DNA of 64,000 bases from Clostridiales bacterium COT073_COT-073 (GCA_003858485.1 RQYD01000011.1:1-64000); one strand, 5' to 3'; counted from the first letter of the stretch, positions 1 through 10,400 are shown. Notes: generated by a model from the sequence alone, not told the origin. Numbers and translations: made by a program.

Positions 1-8
1 TTGTTCAT
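1..8 (-). CDS. start of a gene leaving the window
   Basis: An ATG at 8-6 on the minus strand is preceded by a good AGGAG ribosome binding site about eight bases upstream. Only the first two or three codons (Met-Asn...) are inside the window, so no product can be given. It lies downstream of the relaxase remnant and in the same orientation, so it may belong to the same mobile element. Confidence 0.35.
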
Positions 9-141
9 TTTATAATCTCCTCGTAATTTTATATTATTTCGATTTAAGTTGAATGTGTTGCCATTACATTTTTCTCACCTCTACAAATTCTAATTTGTTT
101 TACCCGATGTTCGTAATATTATACCATTTTTTAGCCAATTT

Positions 142-648
142 TTACAGGTCTAATTCTTGCTTCTTTACCTGTGATAGTTCTCTGTTTTCTTGTTGTAATT
201 TCTCTATACAGCTTCTTACACTTTCAGCTTGTTCGACTTCTTTCCGTAGGTCTATGATTTGAGAATACAAACTATCTTTTTCTTTCTTCAAGGCTGTTAC
301 TTCTGATTTCCATTTGGATATAGTTAAGGACTTGCTTTCTCCTAAATGATCTTTCAAATATTTCTTCGCACTTTCAAATAAAATAATCTCTGCGGTATGC
401 TCGTTATAAAAATCTTCCTGTTTACTTTTCTTTAACTTGGTATAGGCTTTGTAGGTATCTTTATGTTTCAAATATTTCTCTGCTTGGTCAATAAGTTTAA
501 TTCTATCATCAATGCTCTTCTCGGTGTTTTTGATGGCTCTTGTAGTCTTATAGTTCTTATCTCGTAATGCGGATATACTTTCTTTCAGTTCCGATAGGGA
601 GGTGATGTTTTTTTCTTTTAGGTACTGATAGCTAACATTGCTCGGCAA
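142..648 (-). pseudogene. C-terminal fragment of a conjugative-element relaxase
   Basis: This charged, coiled-coil-rich 168-residue frame resembles the C-terminal region of relaxases from Tn1549-like integrative conjugative elements of Firmicutes. Those proteins show the same order: a YLxxxN segment, long Lys/Glu helices, then a KxxKxxLYxQ-type segment near the end. The nuclease half, with its catalytic Tyr and His triad, is absent. The apparent start lies in sequence that belongs to the neighbouring ABC gene: relaxase-like sequence stops near position 630 and ABC-like sequence begins on the opposite strand. It is therefore a remnant, not a gene with its own start. The family call rests on remembered similarity and should be checked with a profile search. 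Confidence 0.55.
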
Positions 649-651
649 TCA

Positions 652-1776
652 TTGCAACATATCGGTATAGATATTCCACTTTATGAGCTGGCGGGAAATT
701 TATCTGTTTCTGATAAGCAATTAATTGCTATTGCTCGTTCTTTATTATACAATTCTAAATTAATTATTATGGATGAGCCGACATCAACCCTTACCAGGAA
801 AGAAGTTGATAAATTATTTCAAGTGATACATAAGTTACAGGCCGAAGGGATTTCTGTACTCTTTGTCAGTCATAAATTGGATGAGGTTTTTGAAATTGCA
901 GATTCTTTTACGGTGCTGAGAAATGGTAAGACTATTATTTCTGAAACAGCACAAGGAATTACCAATGAAAAATTTATTTACTATATGACCGGTCGAAAAA
1001 TAGAAGAAGATTGTTTTAAACCTCCATTTATTGACAAGAGTCAGACATTACTGAAAATTCGAAATCTTTGTTTAAAAAATGGATTTGAAAATATTAGTTT
1101 TGAAGTTTATCCCGGCGAAATTTTGGGAATTACCGGTCTTTTAGGATCAGGCAGAACTGAGTTGGCCAAAACTTTATTTGGCTTATATCAGGCCGATAAT
1201 GGAAAGATTTGGATCGAAGAGAAAGAAGCGAAAATTAAATCACCAATGGATGCACTTCGTCTAAAAATAGCATATGTACCCGAGGACCGTTTAACAGAGG
1301 GCTTATTTTTAAGCCAATCAATTGAGAAAAATATGTTGATTTCCAATATTGACCATTTAAAGAAAAAGAATAAAACGATTGATTTTGAAAAAGGGCAAAC
1401 AAATTTAAAAAAATGGATTTCCTCCTTGGGCATTAAACTACATAAATTGACAGATGGAATATTAACTCTCTCTGGCGGGAATCAGCAAAAAACCGTATTG
1501 GCAAAATGGTTGGAAACAGATCCAAAAGTTTTGATTTTAAATGCGCCAACGGCTGGTGTAGATATTGGAGCAAAATTTGATATCCATAATTATTTAAGAA
1601 AATTAGCAGAAAAACTCAATGTTGCAATTCTAATCATTTCAGATGATATCCATGAGGTGCTGCTAAATTGTAATCGGATATTAATTATTAAAAAAGGGAG
1701 AATCACAGGACAATACAATAATGTAGAGTTAAATCCGGAAACTTTAAGGAAACTGATTATTGAAGAGGAGGAGTGA
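652..1776 (+). CDS. sugar ABC transporter ATP-binding protein, N-terminally truncated (RbsA/MglA type)
   Basis: Tandem-domain ATPase of a carbohydrate importer. Family members are about 500 residues; only the last 374 or so are present. The first nucleotide-binding domain keeps its signature (LSVSDKQ, residues 17-23) and Walker B (IIMDEPTS) but has lost its Walker A loop. The second domain is complete, with Walker A GLLGSGRTE (162-170), signature LSGGNQQK (273-280) and a Walker B variant LILNAPTAGVD, in which the usual Asp-Glu is Asn-Ala, a variant I recall in some family members. Homologous sequence continues in frame upstream to about 631 without a start codon, so the TTG at 652 is only a formal start. 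Both permeases follow directly. The protein is probably not functional as it stands unless the left junction is an assembly error. Confidence 0.8.
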   Translation: MQHIGIDIPLYELAGNLSVSDKQLIAIARSLLYNSKLIIMDEPTSTLTRKEVDKLFQVIHKLQAEGISVLFVSHKLDEVFEIADSFTVLRNGKTIISETAQGITNEKFIYYMTGRKIEEDCFKPPFIDKSQTLLKIRNLCLKNGFENISFEVYPGEILGITGLLGSGRTELAKTLFGLYQADNGKIWIEEKEAKIKSPMDALRLKIAYVPEDRLTEGLFLSQSIEKNMLISNIDHLKKKNKTIDFEKGQTNLKKWISSLGIKLHKLTDGILTLSGGNQQKTVLAKWLETDPKVLILNAPTAGVDIGAKFDIHNYLRKLAEKLNVAILIISDDIHEVLLNCNRILIIKKGRITGQYNNVELNPETLRKLIIEEEE

Positions 1777-1783
1777 TCAATTG

Positions 1784-2788
1784 ATGAAAAAATTTTTTAA
1801 GAAAAGTGAGATATATGTTTTATTGATTATTATTGCTCTTTCCCTGATTATTCAAATCAAAAGCGGACAGTTTTTTACTTCCAACAATATGGTTGATTTA
1901 GCCAGAAGTTTAATTGTTCCGGGAATGATGGCTTCGGCCTTATTTATGGTAATTGCTTCTGGTAATATTGATGTTTCTTTTCCGTATACGGCTATGTTAT
2001 GTATGTTTTCTGTGACCAAATTATTCCAGACCTGGAATTTTGAGGGTTCCATTCTCTGGGGATATTTACTGGCTGCATTGATTGGAATGGTGTTAGGCAT
2101 AATAAATGGTGTTTTAGCAGCATGGCTGAAATTACCGACTCTAATTATTACCTTGGGTACCTGCACAGCATATCTTGGATTTACTCAAGGAGTATTAAAA
2201 AGTAGTGTGATCTCTGTATTACCTAAACCAATGGCTGATATGGCGGAATGGAATTTGTTTTCTGTTCGTGATGTATCAAGCGGTTTAGGCAGTTCTATGC
2301 CTGTCAGCATTTTTTTATTAATTTTTATTGTATTAATTGTTGCATTGATTATGAAATATACCATGCTAGGGCGTGGAATTTATGCTTTGGGTGGTGACCC
2401 GGTTGCTGCTGAGCGGGTTGGATTTCATGTGCCGCTTATTCGGATTTTTGTATTTGCTTTTATGGGAATGATTGCTGGGATCACCGGGCTAACACAGGTG
2501 ACTTTATCCGGAATGTGTCAAATTAATTTTTTTGATGGATATGAAATGACCATTATTGCGGCAGTTGTTTTAGGAGGTGCTAAAATAACCGGTGGCAGCG
2601 GGAGTGTGTTAGGTACTTTTTTGGGAGTTGTATTAATGAAATTAATTTCAAATAATTTAATATTACTGGGAATTCCCACAAATTGGAGCAAGTTAATGAC
2701 AGGGGTATTAATTATTGCAGGGGTATTCTTTTCCTCTTATAAGGAAATACTAGCTAAACAAAGAGTAAATTCAAATATTTTAGGATAG
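1784..2788 (+). CDS. sugar ABC transporter permease (RbsC family), first of two
   Basis: Hydrophobic protein of about 334 residues with eight to ten predicted membrane segments and the BPD_transp_2 signature region around GGAKITGGSGSVLGTFLG near the C-terminus. It would form one half of the membrane channel of a ribose/galactose-type importer. ATG at 1784 is chosen because GAGGAGG at 1764-1773 precedes it; a longer frame reaching to 1760 would start inside the end of the ATPase gene. It lies eight bases after the ATPase stop and ten before the second permease. Paired, non-identical permeases are typical of the Lsr, Ytf/Yjf and rhamnose importers, so the substrate cannot be fixed from this gene. 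Confidence 0.85.
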   Translation: MKKFFKKSEIYVLLIIIALSLIIQIKSGQFFTSNNMVDLARSLIVPGMMASALFMVIASGNIDVSFPYTAMLCMFSVTKLFQTWNFEGSILWGYLLAALIGMVLGIINGVLAAWLKLPTLIITLGTCTAYLGFTQGVLKSSVISVLPKPMADMAEWNLFSVRDVSSGLGSSMPVSIFLLIFIVLIVALIMKYTMLGRGIYALGGDPVAAERVGFHVPLIRIFVFAFMGMIAGITGLTQVTLSGMCQINFFDGYEMTIIAAVVLGGAKITGGSGSVLGTFLGVVLMKLISNNLILLGIPTNWSKLMTGVLIIAGVFFSSYKEILAKQRVNSNILG

Positions 2789-2797
2789 GAGGAAAAA

Positions 2798-3820
2798 ATG
2801 GAAAAAATGAAGCTATCAAAAATAAATTGGAAAGACTACTATAACCAAAATTCCAATAATTTTAAATTAGTTGTTATGTTTCTTCTATCAGTTTTAATTT
2901 TATCCATTATCACTGGCGGCAGATTTGCGTCAGGCAGACAAATGGGGCTAATTGCATATCTTTTGCCGGAGATGGGTGTATTGTCTTTGGGCATGATGTT
3001 AGCAATGATTAGTGGTGGAATTGATTTATCGGTAGTGGCAGTAGCGGATTTAGCCGGAATTTTAAGTTGTATTTTCATGAGATCAATGATGCCTGCAGAT
3101 GCCAGTCTATCTATACAAATCGCAGTTTTATTAATTACAATTATTTTTTGTGTACTTATTGGAGCAGTTTGCGGAGTTTTTTCCGGCTTTTTAATTTCTT
3201 ATATTGGTATACCGGCCATGGTTGCAACCTTGGGTTCTTCCGACATTATCCTGGGAATTGCCATTGGTATTACAAATGGTTCATCCATTAAAGACTTGCC
3301 GGCAATTTTAAATCAAACTACCAATTATCGGTTATTTGGAATTATTCCCAGTACCACTATTGTGTTTGGAATTTGCACATTACTGATTGCTTTTCTATTA
3401 AATAAAACTAGTTTGGGCTTTAAAATATATATGATTGGCTCTAATCAAACAGACTTTCGTTTTTCGGGGATGGATAGCCGAAAAACCATTATTTTAACAT
3501 ATATGATTAGTGGAATTTTGGCTTCTGTCTCCGGATTACTGATGTGTGGTCATTTTAACTCAGCCCGGTCTGATTTTGGCAAATCATATTTAATGCCAGC
3601 CATTTTAATTTGCGTTTTAGCCGGAGTTAATCCTAGTGGCGGTAAAGGTAAAGCTGCAGGTATGGTTTTGGCAATCATTTTGTTACAAACACTGTCTTCA
3701 GGATTTGCAATGTTTCAGAATATATCAGATTATTATAAAAATCTAATCTGGGGTTTAGTCTTAATTTTTGTAATGATTTTAAATGTGACCTCAGAAAGAA
3801 AACGCGCGAAGCAGATTTAA
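2798..3820 (+). CDS. sugar ABC transporter permease (RbsC family), second of two
   Basis: A 340-residue multi-spanning protein paralogous to the preceding permease, with the motif AGGVNPSGGKG replaced here by CVLAGVNPSGGKGKAAG near residue 280-296. It probably forms a heterodimeric channel with its neighbour. The start is supported by AGGAGG just upstream and a ten-base gap after the previous stop. No periplasmic-type sugar-binding protein or sugar kinase follows, so any binding-protein gene would have been upstream of the truncated ATPase, beyond the junction at about 630, or elsewhere in the genome. Confidence 0.85.
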   Translation: MEKMKLSKINWKDYYNQNSNNFKLVVMFLLSVLILSIITGGRFASGRQMGLIAYLLPEMGVLSLGMMLAMISGGIDLSVVAVADLAGILSCIFMRSMMPADASLSIQIAVLLITIIFCVLIGAVCGVFSGFLISYIGIPAMVATLGSSDIILGIAIGITNGSSIKDLPAILNQTTNYRLFGIIPSTTIVFGICTLLIAFLLNKTSLGFKIYMIGSNQTDFRFSGMDSRKTIILTYMISGILASVSGLLMCGHFNSARSDFGKSYLMPAILICVLAGVNPSGGKGKAAGMVLAIILLQTLSSGFAMFQNISDYYKNLIWGLVLIFVMILNVTSERKRAKQI

Positions 3821-3853
3821 AAGTGGAAGTATTTTTGTAAATGATTTCTACAG

Positions 3854-3881
3854 AATAGAATATTTTCAATAATATTCTATT
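3854..3881 (+). terminator. possible terminator of the sugar ABC operon
   Basis: A perfect 11-base inverted repeat (AATAGAATATT / AATATTCTATT) with a six-base loop lies 34 bases after the second permease, followed by an A/T-rich run. The stem is almost all A-T, so termination strength is doubtful. Confidence 0.4.
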
Positions 3882-3975
3882 AAAAATTTTAACTAGGAAG
3901 AACTTTGATTGAATAACGACTTCAGAACTTTTTACCCGATTTCTGTAAAAATGTTCGATTTTTCGGTTTTGGGCA

Positions 3976-4004
3976 TTGACAAATAGGATTTCATGCCTTA
4001 TAAT
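3976..4004 (+). promoter_or_regulatory. consensus sigma-A promoter of the pyr operon
   Basis: TTGACA at 3976-3981 and TATAAT at 3999-4004 are separated by exactly 17 bases. Both hexamers match the consensus perfectly. The predicted transcript starts near 4011 and leaves a leader of about 90 bases before pyrB. Confidence 0.85.
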
Positions 4005-4010
4005 CTCTTG

Positions 4011-4102
4011 TTAGGATAGTTTGAGATATGTGGCGAAACATGAATGAAAAGCGGATTCAGCTATCTGAAACATACCAATGACTTCTGACAAGGAGGCCAA
4101 AG
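4011..4102 (+). promoter_or_regulatory. possible structured leader of the pyr operon
   Basis: The short leader can form a small ATGT/ACAT hairpin nested inside a GATAG/CTATC pairing, and ends in AAGGAGG at 4090-4096. I see neither a clear terminator with a U-run nor a PyrR binding loop, so any control here is speculative and may act on translation of pyrB. Confidence 0.3.
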
Positions 4103-4975
4103 TTGAGAAATCTGTATAATCTGAAAAGCTTATCTTTAGATGACATTCTTTCTATTTTAAAGCGGGCGTCGGAATTTAAAGCCGGTGCTGTTGCTGATTT
4201 TTCTGGCAAGATCATTGCCAATCTGTTTTTTGAACCCAGTACCCGAACCCAAAATTCTTTTATTATGGCTGAAAAAAAACTGCATATGCAGGATATTAAT
4301 TTAAATCCGGTCGTTTCCAGTTTGCAAAAAGGAGAAAGCCTTTATGATACGGTTAAGACCTTTGCAGCAATTGGGGTTGATGCAGTAGTGATTCGGGCGA
4401 CAGAAAATGAATACTATAAACAATTTGAAAATAAACTCCAAATTCCTTTGATTAATGGTGGCGACGGCTCAGGTGACCATCCGACACAGAGCTTGCTTGA
4501 CCTAATGACAATTCAAGAGGAATTTGGAGTTTTTTTAGGCAAGAAATGCCTGATCGTCGGCGATATTTCACATTCACGGGTGGCCAACACCAATATTGAG
4601 ATTATGAAACGATTAGGGATGGAGGTATATTTAGCTGCACCATCTGTTTTTCAAAATCAGAATTATTCCTATGTTGATTTTGATGAGGTGATTGGTGATA
4701 TGGATGTAGTCATGCTGCTGCGTGTTCAGCATGAAAGACATGCTGAAAAATATCATACGACTTCTGAGCGCTATTTACAAAAATATGGTTTATCCAAAGA
4801 ACGCAATGCTAAAATGAAAAAAGATGCGATCATCATGCATCCGGCACCATTTAACCGGGGTTGGGAAATTGATGGCGATCTGTGTGAAGGCGGCAAAAGC
4901 CGGATATTTGAACAAATGAGCAATGGTGTATTTGTACGGATGGCAGTATTGGAATATTGTTTAAGCGGAGAATAA
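4103..4975 (+). CDS. pyrB: aspartate carbamoyltransferase catalytic subunit
   Basis: Condenses carbamoyl phosphate with aspartate, the committed step of pyrimidine synthesis, in the cytoplasm. At 290 residues it is slightly shorter than the usual 300-310. The carbamoyl-phosphate loop FFEPSTRT, the HPTQSLLDL segment, GDISHSRVA, the LRVQHER aspartate-site motif and HPAPFNRGWEI are all present in order. The start is TTG at 4103, fixed by AAGGAGG six bases upstream. It is the first gene of the operon. No regulatory subunit (pyrI) gene follows, as is usual in Firmicutes. Confidence 0.96.
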   Translation: MRNLYNLKSLSLDDILSILKRASEFKAGAVADFSGKIIANLFFEPSTRTQNSFIMAEKKLHMQDINLNPVVSSLQKGESLYDTVKTFAAIGVDAVVIRATENEYYKQFENKLQIPLINGGDGSGDHPTQSLLDLMTIQEEFGVFLGKKCLIVGDISHSRVANTNIEIMKRLGMEVYLAAPSVFQNQNYSYVDFDEVIGDMDVVMLLRVQHERHAEKYHTTSERYLQKYGLSKERNAKMKKDAIIMHPAPFNRGWEIDGDLCEGGKSRIFEQMSNGVFVRMAVLEYCLSGE

Positions 4976-5074
4976 AAAAGAATGAAGCGGATAAGCAGAT
5001 GTCTGGATATTATAGCCGGATCAGACAATGCTGACGGATGTCCGGAATAAAGGATATAAAGCAAAGGAGAAATC

Positions 5075-6364
5075 ATGATTAAGATAATTAATGCCAAAGT
5101 AGTGAAGGACACAAATGAACTTTGTCCGGTTGAAGTATTGATTGATCAGGATAAAATTACAGCGATTGAAGAAAATAGCAGGATACAAACCAACCAGCCG
5201 GTGGATATTATTGATGCCGGTGGTAAACTTTTAACACCGGGTTTTGTGGACCTGCATGTCCATTTCCGGGAACCGGGATTTGAATATAAAGAAACCATTT
5301 TCAGCGGGTCCAGAGCGGCCGCCAAAGGTGGTTACACCACTGTATTAGCCATGCCCAATACCAATCCGGTGCTGGATACTACTGAAGTCTTAAATGATTT
5401 AAAAAAAAGGATTAAGCAGGATTCAATGATTGAAACCCTTTTTTATTCAGCCATCACTTTAGGAGAAAAAGGAGAAGAATTAGTTGATTTTGCTGCTCAG
5501 CAAAAAGCCGGAGCGGTGGCCTTTTCGGATGATGGCCGGGGAGTACAAAGTGCGGCTATGATGTATGATGCAATGCTGGCGGTTAAAGAACAGGGTAGTA
5601 TTTTGGTTGCACACTGCGAGGAAAACAGCTTGCTTCGAGGTGGCTATATTCATGCCGGTGAATATGCCAAAGCCCATCATCATAAAGGGATTTTGCGCCT
5701 ATGTGAAGACTTACAAATTGCCAGAGACTGCGCAATTGCTTTAGAAACCGGTACCAGATATCATATTTGTCATATGAGTACTGCTTCCGGAACTGATCTA
5801 CTCCGTTATTACAAGGGAAAGTGCAATCATATCAGTGGTGAAGTTACACCTCATCATTTACTGCTTTGTGATCAGGATCTGCAAGAAAATGGTGATTTTA
5901 AAATGAATCCGCCTCTGCGTGGCCAAGAAGATAGAGAGGCTTTAATTAAGGCTTTAGCTGATGGCACAATTGCCTGTATTGCCACTGACCACGCGCCGCA
6001 TAGTGCGGAAGAAAAAGCCAAAGGTTTAAATGGATCGCCATTTGGCATTATCGGACTGGAAACTGCTTTTCCCCTGCTGTATACAGAATTGGTCTTAAAA
6101 GAAAAATTAGGCTTATACCGGTTGGTTGAGGCTATGACTACAGCACCAGCCGGACTTTTTGGACTGGAGGGCCATAAACTGGAGGCTGGCAGCCGGGCGG
6201 ATCTGGTATTAATTGATTTAGGAGCGGAATATGTGATCCGTAAACAAGATTTGGTTGGCAAAAGTAAAAACACACCGTTTGCCGGTTTTCAGGTCAAAGG
6301 CAAAATCGATACGGTATTCTATAAAGGGAAAATGGTTGTTAAGGGAGGTCAAATCATTGAATAA
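5075..6364 (+). CDS. pyrC: dihydroorotase
   Basis: Zinc amidohydrolase that cyclises carbamoyl aspartate to dihydroorotate. The 429-residue length and motifs fit the class I (Bacillus-type) enzyme: DLHVHFREPG with the first two metal His, SDDGRGVQ with a metal Asp, HICHMSTASG, and ATDHAPHSAEEK with the catalytic Asp. ATG at 5075 follows AAAGGAG. About 100 bases separate it from pyrB with nothing recognisable between them. Its last eight bases overlap the start of carA, which suggests translational coupling. Confidence 0.96.
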   Translation: MIKIINAKVVKDTNELCPVEVLIDQDKITAIEENSRIQTNQPVDIIDAGGKLLTPGFVDLHVHFREPGFEYKETIFSGSRAAAKGGYTTVLAMPNTNPVLDTTEVLNDLKKRIKQDSMIETLFYSAITLGEKGEELVDFAAQQKAGAVAFSDDGRGVQSAAMMYDAMLAVKEQGSILVAHCEENSLLRGGYIHAGEYAKAHHHKGILRLCEDLQIARDCAIALETGTRYHICHMSTASGTDLLRYYKGKCNHISGEVTPHHLLLCDQDLQENGDFKMNPPLRGQEDREALIKALADGTIACIATDHAPHSAEEKAKGLNGSPFGIIGLETAFPLLYTELVLKEKLGLYRLVEAMTTAPAGLFGLEGHKLEAGSRADLVLIDLGAEYVIRKQDLVGKSKNTPFAGFQVKGKIDTVFYKGKMVVKGGQIIE

Positions 6365-7409
6365 AAAACTATTATTGGCAGATGGCACAGAGTTTTATGG
6401 GCAAGCCTTTGGTGCAATGGAAGATGCCTTTGGGCAAGTGATTTTTGTAACATCAATGACCGGCTATCAGGAGCTTTTAACAGATCCGGCTTTACTTGGG
6501 TATCTAGTGGTAATGACTTATCCGTTGATTGGAAATTATGGCATCAATCGGGATGACTATGAAGCCTTACAGCCTTATTTAAGCGGATTTATTGTCCGTG
6601 AACATGCCAAAGATCCTTGTAATTTCCGAATGAATAAAAATTTGGAAGACTATTTGAAAAAAATGAAAGTACCGGGCTTATTTGGGGTTGATACCCGTCA
6701 GCTGACCAGACATATCAGACAACATGGCAGTATGAAAGCTGCGATTTTAGAGGCCGAAGTCTGTAAAAAGGAAGGCTTGGCCCGAATTGATGAATATTGT
6801 TATGAAAATAATCCATTAGCCTTGACTTCAACCAAAAATATTTATCAAATCCCGGCCAGTGGTAAACGGGTGGTACTGATTGACTATGGTACAAAAAGCA
6901 GTATTATTCGCAGTTTTAGTGACAGGGGCTATCATTTGACAGTTGTGCCTTATGATACTTCGGCAGCTGATGTTTTGGAATTAAACCCGGATGCAGTGGT
7001 ATTGGCGGGCGGAGCCGGTGACCCTAATCACTTTACCGGGGCCATAGAAAATGTGAAAGAAATGATGGGCAAAGTACCGCTGTTTGGCATTTCCATGGGT
7101 CAATATCTATTAGCTTTGGCTGCCGGTGCTAAAGTAGTGCCAATGAAATATGGTCATCATGGCAGTGCACCGGTCAAAGAATTAGCCAGCGGAAAGATCT
7201 TAATGACTGCACAAAATCACCATTACAGTGTCTGTGCGGATAGTTTAACCGGAACCGGTTTAGAAATTACCCATATTTCAGTCAATGATCATAATGTGCA
7301 GGGCATCCGTCATACCAAAGCCAAAGCTTTGGCGGTTCAATTTCAGCCGGAATCTTCAGCCGACGGAGCAACTGTATTTACAGCTTTTCAACAGATGTTA
7401 GCAGATTAG
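6357..7409 (+). CDS. carA: carbamoyl-phosphate synthase small subunit with a disabled glutaminase site
   Basis: CarA normally hydrolyses glutamine and channels ammonia to CarB. The protein (350 residues from the TTG at 6357, behind AAGGGAGG, overlapping pyrC by eight bases) aligns throughout: [32 protein letters not shown] and TAQNHHYSV are all present. The amidotransferase triad is broken, however. The usual GICLGHQ is GISMGQY, with Ser246 (TCC, 7092-7094) at the nucleophile Cys. The usual FHPE/GHPE is FQPE, with Gln330 (CAG, 7344-7346) at the catalytic His; Glu332 remains. Spacings of 84 and 86 residues equal those of E. coli Cys269, His353 and Glu355. The glutamine-contact GGNHPV segment is also altered. 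The subunit therefore cannot use glutamine by the known mechanism, as in vertebrate CPS I. The reading frame is intact. Confidence 0.95.
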   Translation: MNKKLLLADGTEFYGQAFGAMEDAFGQVIFVTSMTGYQELLTDPALLGYLVVMTYPLIGNYGINRDDYEALQPYLSGFIVREHAKDPCNFRMNKNLEDYLKKMKVPGLFGVDTRQLTRHIRQHGSMKAAILEAEVCKKEGLARIDEYCYENNPLALTSTKNIYQIPASGKRVVLIDYGTKSSIIRSFSDRGYHLTVVPYDTSAADVLELNPDAVVLAGGAGDPNHFTGAIENVKEMMGKVPLFGISMGQYLLALAAGAKVVPMKYGHHGSAPVKELASGKILMTAQNHHYSVCADSLTGTGLEITHISVNDHNVQGIRHTKAKALAVQFQPESSADGATVFTAFQQMLAD

Positions 7410-7419
7410 GAGGAAGAAA

Positions 7420-10400
7420 ATGCCGAAGAGAAATGATATCAAAAAGATTTTAGTAATTGGCTCCGGCCCGATTGTAATCGGCCAGGCGGCAGAATTTGAC
7501 TATGCCGGTACCCAGGCATGTCAGGCCCTTCGTGAAGAAGGCATTTCGGTGATTTTAATCAACTCCAATCCGGCGACCATTATGACGGATAGGGAAATGG
7601 CAGATAAGGTATATATGGAACCGATCAGTCTGGAGTTTTGCAAACGGATTTTACGTAAAGAGCGGCCAGATGCAATTTTACCGTCACTGGGTGGTCAGAC
7701 GGGACTGAATATGGCACTGGAACTATATGAAGATGGAATTTTAAGGGAATTACAGGTAGAGATCCTGGGCACTGATATGGAAGCCATAAAAAAAGCTGAA
7801 GACAGAGAAGAATTTCGGAGTTTGATGCAGGAGATCGGCGAACCGGTTCCGCCATCTTTGATTGCTGAAGATGTTGAAGCAGCAGTTGGCTTTGCCGGTG
7901 AAATTGGATATCCGATTATTGTCCGGCCTGCCTTTACTCTGGGTGGCACCGGTGGCGGAATTTGTAAAAATGAAGAAGAATTGCGGGTGGTCGTTGAAAA
8001 TGGCCTGAGTTTATCGCCAGTTGGTCAATGTTTGATTGAAATGTCAATTGCCGGCTGGAAAGAAATTGAGTTTGAAGTGATGCGAGATGCCAATGATACA
8101 GCGATTGCTGTCTGTTCCATGGAAAATTTTGACCCGGTGGGAATCCATACCGGTGACTCAATTGTAGTGGCTCCATGCCAAACTTTAACCGATAAAGAAA
8201 TGCAAATGATGAAAAACTCTGCCCTCAAGATCATTCGGGCATTAAAAATTGAGGGTGGCTGTAATGTTCAGCTGGCACTAAATCCCAATAGTTTTCAGTA
8301 CTATGTGATTGAAGTCAATCCCAGAGTTTCACGTTCTTCCGCTTTGGCTTCTAAGGCAACCGGCTATCCGATTGCCAAGATTGCTTCTAAGATTGCACTT
8401 GGCTATCATTTAGATGAAATTATCAATCCGGTGACAAAGGTTTCTTATTGCTGTGTCGAGCCGACAATTGATTATATTGCTCTGAAAATTCCAAGATTTG
8501 CTTTTGATAAATTTAATTCCGCCAACCGTAAACTGGGGACGCAAATGAAGGCTACCGGTGAAGTGATGTCACTGGGCCGCAGCTTTGAGGAAGCCTTGCT
8601 GAAAGCGGTGCGTTCCCTGGAAATTAAAGCCAATCATATTGAACTGCCGAAGTATCGGCAGCAAGAAGATTCGGAATTGGTGCGAATTTTGGAACGGGCC
8701 GAAGATGAACGGATTTTTGTGATTTATGAATTGTTAAAGCGTGGCTATACTCAAAAATATATTCATGATAAAACCGGGATCGACTTATTTTTCCTGGGTA
8801 AGATCGGTTATATTTTGGAAATGGAAAAGTTATTGGTTAATGAAGATTTGCAGGAGCATTTGTATCATGCCAAAAGAATGGGTTTTGCCGATTCTTATAT
8901 TGCCAAGCTAACCAAGTGCAGCGAAGATGAAATTTTAGCCCTGCGTAAACAGCTGAAGATTTTTCCAGTCTATAAAATGGTTGATACCTGTGCTGCTGAA
9001 TTTGCATCGGACACCCCATATTTTTATTCCACTTATGAAACTGAAAATGAATCAGTTAAAAGTGGACGCAAAAGTATTGTGGTGCTAGGCTCCGGACCAA
9101 TCCGGATCGGCCAGGGGGTGGAGTTTGATTATGCCACCGTGCACTGTGTCTGGTCAATCAAAAAAATGGGTTATGAAGCCATTATTATTAATAATAATCC
9201 GGAAACGGTATCAACCGATTTTACCATTTCAGACAAGCTTTATTTTGAACCGTTAACGATTGAAGATGTGATGCATGTGATCGATCTGGAGAAGCCGGAG
9301 GGAGTAATTGTTCAATTTGGTGGTCAAACAGCCATTAATCTGGCCGCCGGACTGGCTGAGCGTGGAGTGAAAATTCTGGGCACTTCGCTGGAAAGCATTG
9401 ATTTGGCTGAGGATCGTGACCGTTTTGAAAAACGCTTGCAAGAATTATCCATTCCTATGCCGATTGGAGAAGTGACCGGCAGTAGCGATCAGGCATTGGC
9501 CCTGGCAGAAAAAGTTGGCTATCCGGTTCTTTGCCGTCCGTCTTATGTCCTGGGAGGCCGCAATATGGAAATCATTCATTCAGATACCGAATTAAAAGAG
9601 TATATGGAACGGGTAATGGCGGAAACGGAAGGCAGCCCGGTGCTGGTTGATAAATATGTGACTGGTATTGAAGTTGAGGTTGATGCGATTTGTGATAGCG
9701 AAAATGTATGTATTCCGGGGATTTTAGAGCATATTGAAAGAGCTGGAGTTCACTCCGGTGACTCCATGGCTGTTTGCCCGCCGGTTAATTTATCAGCAGA
9801 AGTGAAAGCAAGAATTGTTGAATATACGGAGAAAATCGGCCGGGGCTTAAATATTATCGGGCTTTATAACATTCAATTTGTGGTTACCAAAGAACAGGAA
9901 GTTTATGTGCTGGAAGTTAATCCCAGAAGCTCAAGAACTGTACCATTTTTATCCAAGATTACGGGAATTGCCATGGCAGACGCAGCTTGTCAGGCAATCT
10001 GCGGCCGGGATTTAAAAACTCAGAATGTACCGCTGGGACTTTTCCCTGAGCTTTCCGGATATGCGGTCAAAATGCCGGTTTTTAGCTTTTCTAAATTGCG
10101 GAAAGTAGATATCAGTCTGGGACCGGAAATGAAATCAACCGGTGAAGTGATTGGCCGGGATAAAGATTTAAATAAGGCTCTTTATAAAGCCATGATCGCT
10201 GCCGGATTTAAGATGCCGGATTATGGAACAGTCTTATTTACCATTGGCGATAGAGATAAAACAGAGGCTTTGCGGATCGCCAGGGGCTTTGCTGCCATTG
10301 GTTATCAAATTGCCGCTACCGACGGAACCCAAAGTTATTTGGCAGAAAATGGAGTGGATGCGGTGGTCGTTGATAAGATTGGTGCCCAAAAAAATACCGT

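Noticed and set aside
53-262. 69-codon plus-strand frame at the left edge
   Set aside because: It is antisense to the relaxase remnant, Cys/Phe-rich, and has no ribosome binding site.
1546-1580. Walker B Asn-Ala variant in the ABC ATPase as a sign of decay
   Set aside because: Related sugar ATPases with LNxPTxGVD at this position are familiar, so it is probably a normal variant.
4011-4102. PyrR-dependent attenuator before pyrB
   Set aside because: The leader is short and lacks a PyrR binding loop and a terminator with U-run.
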